Virus record (IMG/VR): IMGVR_UViG_3300024518_000021 | Coordinates: 1-33,529 of that record | DNA: 33,529 bases | DNA from: a virus | Reading direction: 5' to 3' (one strand) | Shown here: positions 30,645 through 33,529 of the stretch, piece after piece | Layout: the number at the start of each line of letters is the position of its first letter | Numbering within the stretch: position 1 is the stretch's first letter | The notes under the pieces: model-generated | Seen by the model: only the letters and a program-made list of their open reading frames with translations | Told to the model about the DNA's origin: nothing | Database searches by the model: none | Position numbers and translations under genes: made by a program

Positions 30645-30782
30645 CCGGGCTGGGGGACGGTCAGCCATGGGTCGCACCTCACCGACCTGAACCCGCCTAT
30701 AGGGCGTCTCGCCGGGGCTGCCATACACAGCCCACACAACGCGGCGGGGCGCCCGCCTCAACTCAACGGAAGGAACCGACAG
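30645..30782 (+). other. Leader region with two hairpins
   Basis: This 138-base gap has two stems: GGGCTG (30715-30720) with CAGCCC (30728-30733), and GGCGGG (30743-30748) with CCCGCC (30752-30757) around GCG. The second is followed by TCAACTC and AAGG before GTG 30783, matching the leader of the gene at 24807 for 13 bases. A promoter is likely somewhere here, but no convincing -35/-10 pair is visible. Confidence 0.55.
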
Positions 30783-31061
30783 GTGAAAGTACCCAACGCA
30801 CTAATTATCAGCCGGGCACCTCGAATGGGGAGCCGCCCGGACCTCTGCGACCACGTCATTGACCCGCGCAAGCGGTTCACCGAGCCCGGCGTATGGCCCC
30901 AGGTTGCGCACTGCAACGCCTGCGGGGCTACGGTCCACCTCGCGGAGCCGGGCGGCCAATGGGCCATAGCAACGCGGGCCGTGGAAGAGGAGACGCCCCG
31001 GGCGCGCTTCACGTATGGCAAATATCGAAGCATGAAGCCCTCGAACGCTTGGGGTGAGTGA
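30783..31061 (+). CDS. Small zinc-binding protein
   Basis: The 92-residue product contains DLCDHVIDP and HCNACGATVHL, a Cys/His set that may hold one zinc. It is basic overall and its end (RARFTYGKYRSMKPSNAWGE) is polar. GTG 30783 follows GGAAGGAACCGACAG. It begins the second early transcription unit, ahead of the initiator gene, and its stop overlaps the next ATG as TGATG. No family is recognised. Confidence 0.65.
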   Translation: MKVPNALIISRAPRMGSRPDLCDHVIDPRKRFTEPGVWPQVAHCNACGATVHLAEPGGQWAIATRAVEEETPRARFTYGKYRSMKPSNAWGE

Positions 31062-31360
31062 TGGGACGCGAGGCACTGTTCGAGCTGGCCGAGGGCCGGC
31101 GGTGGAGATGGAAGGCGGGGGAGCTGTTCATCGGCCACGTCCAGCTGACGCACTGCGCGGATGGCCGCGTCGAGCAGGCGAAGGCCGAGGCCCAGGAGCT
31201 CCAGGAGGCAGCGGCCGACAAGCTAGACGAGCTGATCGGGCGGCTGCGGGTGATGCGCGAGAGCTCGATTGAGCCGATGACACACCGCCAGCGGCGGGCG
31301 CTGCGGTCAATTGAGAACGCTTTTCAAGCCGTCGAGGAGGACCTCGGTGGGACGCGGTAA
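31061..31360 (+). CDS. Hypothetical helical protein
   Basis: The 99-residue product has a Trp/Arg-rich beta-like start (GRRWRWKAGELFIGHVQLTH), then long charged helices (QAKAEAQELQEAAADKLDEL and RQRRALRSIENAFQAVEEDL), likely a coiled coil. ATG 31061 shares its A with the previous TGA; GTG 31058 is an in-frame alternative. It overlaps the initiator gene by 14 bases. Its position before the initiator may mean a replication accessory protein, which is inference. Confidence 0.6.
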   Translation: MGREALFELAEGRRWRWKAGELFIGHVQLTHCADGRVEQAKAEAQELQEAAADKLDELIGRLRVMRESSIEPMTHRQRRALRSIENAFQAVEEDLGGTR

Positions 31361-32132
31361 GAAGTTCGCCATGATTCGGGTCGGCTTGCTCGATCATATG
31401 GGGCTTCTGGGGCGCAACCCCGATGCTGCCCTCGTCTACCTATGGTGCCACCTCCAGACGCCGCTGCAGGGCTCACGGGCGGGCACGGTGCCCGTTCATA
31501 TGGGGACGCTCGGGGAGCGTCTTGGGTGGTCACGGCAGCGGGTGGGTCGGGCGATGCGTTGGCTTCGGATGAACCCAACAGAAGATGCCCCTTGGATGGT
31601 CCAGGTGACGGCCGCCGGCCGGGATCGCGGAGCGGACTACTACATCCGAAACTACGACGGATCACAGCCCAACTCAACGGATCTCGATGTTACGGAAATG
31701 AACATCGAGAACAACTCTCGATGTAACGGATCTGAACATCGAGCCGACATCTCGATGCGGCCTCGATGTTACGAATCTGAACATCGAAGCGAGTTAGCGC
31801 CGCTTCAATGTTCAGAATCTGAACATCGACAATCCTTATATACGCGCGCGTCTGAAGAACAAGAGTCTTCTAGAATAAGAAGGGTAGTTATGGAATCGAA
31901 TCAGGGGAAAAGAGAAGCAGGAAAAACCATCTTTGTGGGCACGAACGAGGAAGCAAGGCAGGAGCTGGCCAAGCTCCCCCACATCGCAGCGATCCAAGGG
32001 GACGACAATCGGGAGCTGGCGATCGACGTCGCAATGCAGCACCTCGACGCCTACGGAATCGCAATCGACCCGGACAAGGACCCGGCCGCGGAAGCAGCGA
32101 CCGTGCCCGGCTGGAAGGATCCTTTCGCATGA
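31347..32132 (+). CDS. Winged-helix replication initiator (lambda O-like layout)
   Basis: The 261-residue protein has an N-terminal winged-helix domain (about 22-105): NPDAALVYLWCHLQTPL, then VHMGTLGERLGWSRQRVGRA and a wing ending in ADYYIRNYDG. Residues 111-165 are low-complexity and translate the iteron array (repeated SEHR). A C-terminal part (about 180-261) would contact replication partners. This order, DNA-binding domain then origin repeats then partner domain, is that of lambda O. GTG 31347 lies behind GAGGAGG; the upstream ATG 31311 lacks one. No helicase or primase gene accompanies it, so the host's helicase would be recruited. Confidence 0.82.
   Translation: MGRGKKFAMIRVGLLDHMGLLGRNPDAALVYLWCHLQTPLQGSRAGTVPVHMGTLGERLGWSRQRVGRAMRWLRMNPTEDAPWMVQVTAAGRDRGADYYIRNYDGSQPNSTDLDVTEMNIENNSRCNGSEHRADISMRPRCYESEHRSELAPLQCSESEHRQSLYTRASEEQESSRIRRVVMESNQGKREAGKTIFVGTNEEARQELAKLPHIAAIQGDDNRELAIDVAMQHLDAYGIAIDPDKDPAAEAATVPGWKDPFA
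31683..31830. repeat. Four 27-bp palindromic iterons: probable replication origin
   Basis: Repeats lie at 31683-31709, 31717-31743, 31762-31788 and 31804-31830. The first has arms CTCGATGTT and AACATCGAG that pair perfectly around 9 bases; the others keep the arms with one to a few changes (e.g. the second has CTCGATGTA, the fourth TTCAATGTT). The middle reads ACGGATCTG or close variants. A half site (CTCGATG) is at 31751. Spacing of starts is 34, 45 and 42. The stretch just downstream (about 31831-31925) is the most AT-rich of the gene (TTATATA, TAGAATAAGAAGG), a likely unwinding element. Confidence 0.85.
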
Positions 32133-32683
32133 TCATCCTAGGAATCGATCCATCGATCCGCAGCGGGACCGGCCTGGCCGTGGTAGACACGACCCCGAAC
32201 CGCCCCAGGGTCATAGAAACGTCAGTAATCAAGTTGAGTACCAAAGAGCTCAGCGAGTGGGACTCGAATCGAAGGGAAGCATACATCGCTCACGTGGTCA
32301 GCGACTGGGTCCGGCCCTTGACGTTCTCCGCGGTCGCCATCGAGTGGCCCATCGAGCATAACCAGGTGCGGGCCTACAAACGGGCAGACGGAACCATCGG
32401 GACCAGGCTCCCATCGAGCCACGGCCAGTGGCGCCTCCTGGGGCGCCTGTGCGAGCGGCTGGAGCCGTTGGCCCGAGTGGTCCCCGTAACGCCTGGGGAG
32501 GCTAAGGCGGCCTGTGGGGTGCCTCAGAACGCAAAGCACAAGCCGGTGTCCGAGGTGCAGCGCATCACAGGCCATCAGCTGCACAAGGAATTCAAGTATG
32601 CCCAGGAGGCAATCGCGGACGCAATCGCGATCGCTCTCGCTGGATCAAGCAAGATCGAGCTCGAATATATGCGAGCTCTGTAA
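32129..32683 (+). CDS. RuvC-type Holliday junction resolvase
   Basis: The 184-residue product has the RNase H-like resolvase core: ILGIDPSIRSGTGLAVVD (D7), FSAVAIEWP (E72) and QEAIADAIAIALAG (E160, D164), with spacing like bacterial RuvC. It would cut branched DNA from recombination or replication before packaging. It starts in an ATGA overlap with the initiator gene and ends the early block. Phage RuvC-like proteins can have broader branch specificity than the host enzyme; that is not visible here. Confidence 0.9.
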   Translation: MIILGIDPSIRSGTGLAVVDTTPNRPRVIETSVIKLSTKELSEWDSNRREAYIAHVVSDWVRPLTFSAVAIEWPIEHNQVRAYKRADGTIGTRLPSSHGQWRLLGRLCERLEPLARVVPVTPGEAKAACGVPQNAKHKPVSEVQRITGHQLHKEFKYAQEAIADAIAIALAGSSKIELEYMRAL

Positions 32684-32788
32684 GACTTCGGCCGCTTCGC
32701 TTTGGTGATCAACCATCAACCCGAACGATCGGGGAGGCGGAAAGTAGGGCGGGGCGGCCGGAGATACCACCCAGAGGAGGAAAAGAAA
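32684..32788 (+). other. Gap before the exported-protein gene
   Basis: These 105 bases contain a short stem (CCCGA at 32720-32724 with TCGGG at 32729-32733) and a G-rich run ending in AGAGGAGG, the ribosome site of the next gene. An in-frame GTG/ATG extension from 32702 is open but lacks its own ribosome site. No clear promoter is seen. Confidence 0.4.
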
Positions 32789-33274
32789 ATGAAGAAAGCA
32801 CTACTAACCATGGCTCTGCTGCTGATCGCGACGAGCGCGGTGGCTGAGATCACTTGGAACCCGAACAATGACCCATTTAGGAAGATCAAGCGCGCCGTGG
32901 TTCACAACGCAAACGAAGCGGGGGGGATATTGTCTGTGCGGATTGACTCGCCGGAGAATATCTGGCTTGTGTATATGCCAAGCGATAACAAAAACCTCGG
33001 CAGCGAAGCGGCCGAAGTCTGGTTCAAGGTCGACGCGCTGGCGGCTCTCATGTTCGACGGAATAACCAACGACACTGACCGGCTGAGGTCCTATGAGATA
33101 ATCCCCGGTGAAAACAACCCCGCCGTTCTCAGGTACGCATTTCGGAAGGGTGGCGCGGTAATGGTGATGGCTGACGGCCTAGCCTCCCGCGGAAACGTCG
33201 ATGAGTTCAGCCTGATCGGATACAGCGCGGCATTCGACCACGCCTTGGCCTACGTCGAAGGGGGTTGGGAATGA
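32789..33274 (+). CDS. Exported protein with Sec signal peptide
   Basis: The 161-residue protein starts with a classical signal peptide (MKKALLTMALLLIATSAVA, cleavage AVA-E at residue 19-20), placing it in the periplasm or outside. The mature part is alpha/beta (IKRAVVHNANEAGGILSVRI, ENIWLVYMP, EVWFKVDALAALMFDG). AGAGGAGG sits 7 bases before the ATG. Exported phage proteins of this size often change the envelope against superinfection, but no known family is recognised. It leads, through overlapping stops and starts, into the miniproteins at 33271 and 33387. Confidence 0.7.
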   Translation: MKKALLTMALLLIATSAVAEITWNPNNDPFRKIKRAVVHNANEAGGILSVRIDSPENIWLVYMPSDNKNLGSEAAEVWFKVDALAALMFDGITNDTDRLRSYEIIPGENNPAVLRYAFRKGGAVMVMADGLASRGNVDEFSLIGYSAAFDHALAYVEGGWE

Positions 33275-33390
33275 GCTGCACCGAATGCCGAGGCAAGGGC
33301 GAGTTTGTGAACTTCGACCCATGCCCAGCTGGGCGCCCCATCGTCGTGGTCTGTCGTAAGTGCAAGGGGACCGGGAAGGGGGAGACGTGA
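33271..33390 (+). CDS. 39-residue DnaJ-type zinc-knuckle protein
   Basis: The protein has two CxxCxGxG-type motifs: CTECRGKGE near the start and CRKCKGTGKG near the end, as in the Cys-rich domain of DnaJ, which binds zinc between such pairs. At 39 residues it is just one knuckle pair. The start overlaps the upstream stop as ATGA and the end overlaps the next gene as GTGA. Similar stand-alone knuckles are common in phages; their role is unknown. Confidence 0.75.
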   Translation: MSCTECRGKGEFVNFDPCPAGRPIVVVCRKCKGTGKGET

Positions 33391-33503
33391 ACGCACGCTA
33401 TTCGATCATCGCCGGGCTGGTTCTCGGGGCGCTTGCTATCGCGCTCCTGCACGCTGTCTGCATCAAGGTGTTGGGCGTGAATACGCTATGGTGGACGCCA
33501 TGA
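33387..33503 (+). CDS. 38-residue membrane miniprotein
   Basis: GTG 33387 encodes 38 residues, with one membrane helix (YSIIAGLVLGALAIALLHAV) and a short tail ending WWTP. The start overlaps the stop of the preceding gene (GTGA) and the stop overlaps the next ATG (ATGA), which is position 19 after circular closure. This exact chaining across the window ends is strong evidence that the ORF is real. Function is unknown. Confidence 0.65.
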   Translation: MNARYSIIAGLVLGALAIALLHAVCIKVLGVNTLWWTP

Positions 33504-33529
33504 ACGCACGCGAGAATCTGATCGAGATG
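33482..33529. repeat. Terminal direct repeat, right copy
   Basis: Identical to bases 1-48. It contains the stop of the 38-residue membrane protein and the first ten codons of the gene at 19-546. Removing one copy closes the circle at 33,481 bp. Confidence 0.95.

Noticed and set aside
31683-31830. Repeat array considered as a CRISPR
   Set aside because: Spacers are only 7-18 bases and uneven, the repeats are palindromic with variation, and the array is inside a coding frame with no cas genes. Iterons explain it better.

Overview
The window is a circular, GC-rich, tailed-phage genome seen end to end. Bases 1-48 are repeated exactly at 33482-33529, so the unique circle is 33,481 bp. The reading frame at the end of the window runs into the first gene with an ATGA overlap, which confirms that the join is biologically continuous. 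Every supported gene is on the + strand. Genes are tightly packed, mostly joined by ATGA, GTGA or TGATG overlaps, and many are preceded by purine-rich Shine-Dalgarno sequences, so the host is a bacterium with ordinary anti-SD ribosomes. A tape measure gene without sheath or baseplate-wedge genes points to a siphovirus. Three Sec-type signal peptides are encoded. The host genus cannot be read from the sequence.

Layout. (1) 33271-33503 and 19-2686: small accessory genes (zinc-knuckle and membrane miniproteins, an anchored beta protein with a polyproline linker, an HTH protein). (2) 2794-8679: packaging and head: small and large terminase, portal, scaffold, major capsid protein, a strong hairpin, then two small head-region proteins. 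(3) 8684-12330: a small exported protein, head-tail connector, MuF-like minor head protein, and neck and tail-completion proteins. (4) 12344-20218: tail: a tail tube candidate, a paralogue of it carrying an inserted beta-propeller, a tail assembly chaperone pair probably made by frameshifting, tape measure, distal tail and hub proteins. (5) 20238-23261: a membrane/coiled-coil protein, an exported parallel beta-helix protein, a T7-lysozyme-type amidase, and a holin candidate. (6) 23272-24306: a calcineurin-like phosphoesterase. (7) 24307-24806: a control region with a parS-like palindrome, a strong promoter, a Cro/CI-type regulator that looks leaderless, and a hairpin. (8) 24807-32683: early/replication genes: small zinc and wHTH proteins, an unknown 362-residue protein, a single-chain SbcD-SbcC (Mre11-Rad50) fusion, a winged-helix initiator with four iterons inside its gene (probable origin), and a RuvC-type resolvase. 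(9) 32789-33274: an exported protein leading back to region 1.

No DNA polymerase, primase, helicase, integrase, ParA/ParB or tRNA gene was recognised. The likely logic is an initiator that binds intragenic iterons and recruits the host replisome, with phage-encoded end processing and recombination (SbcDC fusion, RuvC-like protein and possibly the unknown 362-residue protein). If the phage is temperate, the lone parS-like site suggests it could borrow the host ParB rather than integrate; this is inference. The most unusual items are the SbcD-SbcC fusion, the parS-like site beside a leaderless regulator, the propeller-bearing tail tube paralogue and the intragenic origin.
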